NCBI RefSeq assembly: GCF_002078875.1
Contig: NC_034409.1
Span: 14,981,111 to 15,045,110, forward strand
Direction: 5' to 3'
DNA: 64,000 nucleotides
Origin: Numida meleagris
Lineage: Eukaryota; Chordata; Aves; Galliformes; Numididae
Both the position numbers and the translations under genes were made by a program. Below the pieces are notes generated by a model. It worked only from the letters and a program-made list of their open reading frames with translations, did no database searches and was not told the DNA's origin. How positions within the stretch are numbered: position 1 is the stretch's first letter; each line of letters starts with the position of its first letter. Positions 63,174 through 64,000 of this stretch are shown in pieces.

Positions 63174-64000
63174 GTGAGATTTCATGGTCATTCATGAAGA
63201 CTTCTTTCCTACTAATTGGGTTTTACAGCCTCATGTGGGTAATGGACAAGTATTCACGCACTCTAGTATAAGTAGTTAAGTAGCATACCTAAAGTTAAAA
63301 TCTTTACTTACCTCAATAGAGAAGAAAATTAGACTCTTTGCTTAAATACTGTGAATAATCCTTTGCAGTTTCTTGGAAAAAGTAGGGCAGTTAAGCACCA
63401 GTCTGCACACTTGAGATCTTCTTTGTTATGTTATGTTAGGTGTTACGAATGTGCCATGTTCTGTATTTTGTATTTTCTTACTCCTGTGTGAATGCTCTTC
63501 CGTACACCTAGCTGGCAGGCTGGTAAATGTCAGTGTCCTAATTGAGTCAAAACTGGCTATGTGGCTGAAGAAATTCTTATTTGAGTTCAAAATCTGTTGT
63601 GCTTGTGATCTATGAGGATCACAACTTTCAAAAGCTACGTTTTTACTTATTTTTCCACTGCGTTGTCAACCATATTGGTATTTTTTAGATACGCCTATAC
63701 AGTTTTTTAAACTACAAGTAAACTAGTTAAAGCATGAAGAGGGGGAAAAGAGCTTTCAAATGCTCTCCTTTAAGAGTAAGAAAATGTTAATAGCAAGATG
63801 TCAAAAGGATTTGCCTCAGACTTAGGTTAACTGTTTGGACAAGATGTCTGGAGACAGCTGATGCACCATTTGCAGAACTTGTTATTTGCTATCTAATGAA
63901 GTTAGATGATTATATAACCTGAAATGGTATATAAAATTGCGTATAAGAAATATGGCTAGTTCACCTTCAGAAGTATAGTGAGCACTTCTGGCTAAAAACA
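63174..64000. other. Intron after the TM9 exon
   Basis: Starts with the donor GTGAGA. AT-rich, no element or further exon seen. The next SLC2A13 exon, coding for the cysteine-rich loop, must lie beyond the window. Confidence 0.7.

Larger units (their letters stand above)
1..64000 (+). other. SLC2A13: SLC2A13 (HMIT) gene body, internal part
   Basis: The whole window lies inside one + strand gene, because three exons of the same protein are found at 19.7, 57.6 and 63.1 kb and their phases match. SLC2A13 encodes a plasma-membrane and vesicle-membrane proton-coupled myo-inositol transporter of the GLUT (SLC2, major facilitator) family with 12 membrane helices. Only TM7 to the start of the TM9-10 loop is present. 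I looked for the preceding exon (TM6 and the acidic central loop) and the following cysteine-rich loop exon and did not see them, so they are inferred to lie outside. Long introns are typical of this gene in vertebrates. Confidence 0.9.

Overview
This window is avian nuclear DNA, most likely galliform. The evidence is many CR1 retroposons whose 3' tails end in the bird-typical ATTCTATG octamer, an AT-rich intronic background, and vertebrate-type split exons. It carries an internal part of one recognisable gene, SLC2A13 (HMIT, the proton/myo-inositol cotransporter), on the + strand. No bacterial-type genes, CRISPR arrays or tRNAs were seen.

Three coding exons were found: 19722-19830, 57629-57792 and 63053-63173. 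Each has AG/GT splice borders. The junction phases agree with one another (phase 1 into the first, then 2, then 1, then phase 2 out of the last), so the three join into one continuous reading frame. The frame covers TM7 with the QQLSGIN substrate motif, TM8 with the GRRKL sugar-porter signature, and TM9 with the start of the extracellular 9-10 loop, including an N-S-T sequon. The 5' exons (TM1-6) and the 3' exons (rest of the loop, TM10-12) must lie outside the window. The introns are at least 19.7 kb (upstream, partial), 37.8 kb, 5.26 kb and at least 0.8 kb (downstream, partial).

The rest is intron filled with transposon remains. There are CR1 LINE copies on both strands. The largest are 7160-8288 (+), 27994-29785 (-) and 45730-47129 (+). 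There is also a very old, badly eroded CR1 of about 2.3 kb at 19960-22271, and many short 3' ends. A 529-bp solo LTR (59108-59636, TGTCA...TGACA) sits inside a minus-strand CR1 and is flanked by a perfect 5-bp target duplication (GCCTT). A second LTR-like block lies at 49460-49799, and a possible MIR-type SINE relic at 45285-45365.

I found no convincing new biological system. The observations most worth a second look are the nested solo LTR, the eroded CR1 next to the first exon, a possible recursive-splice site near the middle of the 37.8-kb intron (39405-39412), a perfect 15-bp inverted repeat at 14368-14405, and the second LTR-like block. All family calls rest on remembered family features. 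No alignment or database search was run.
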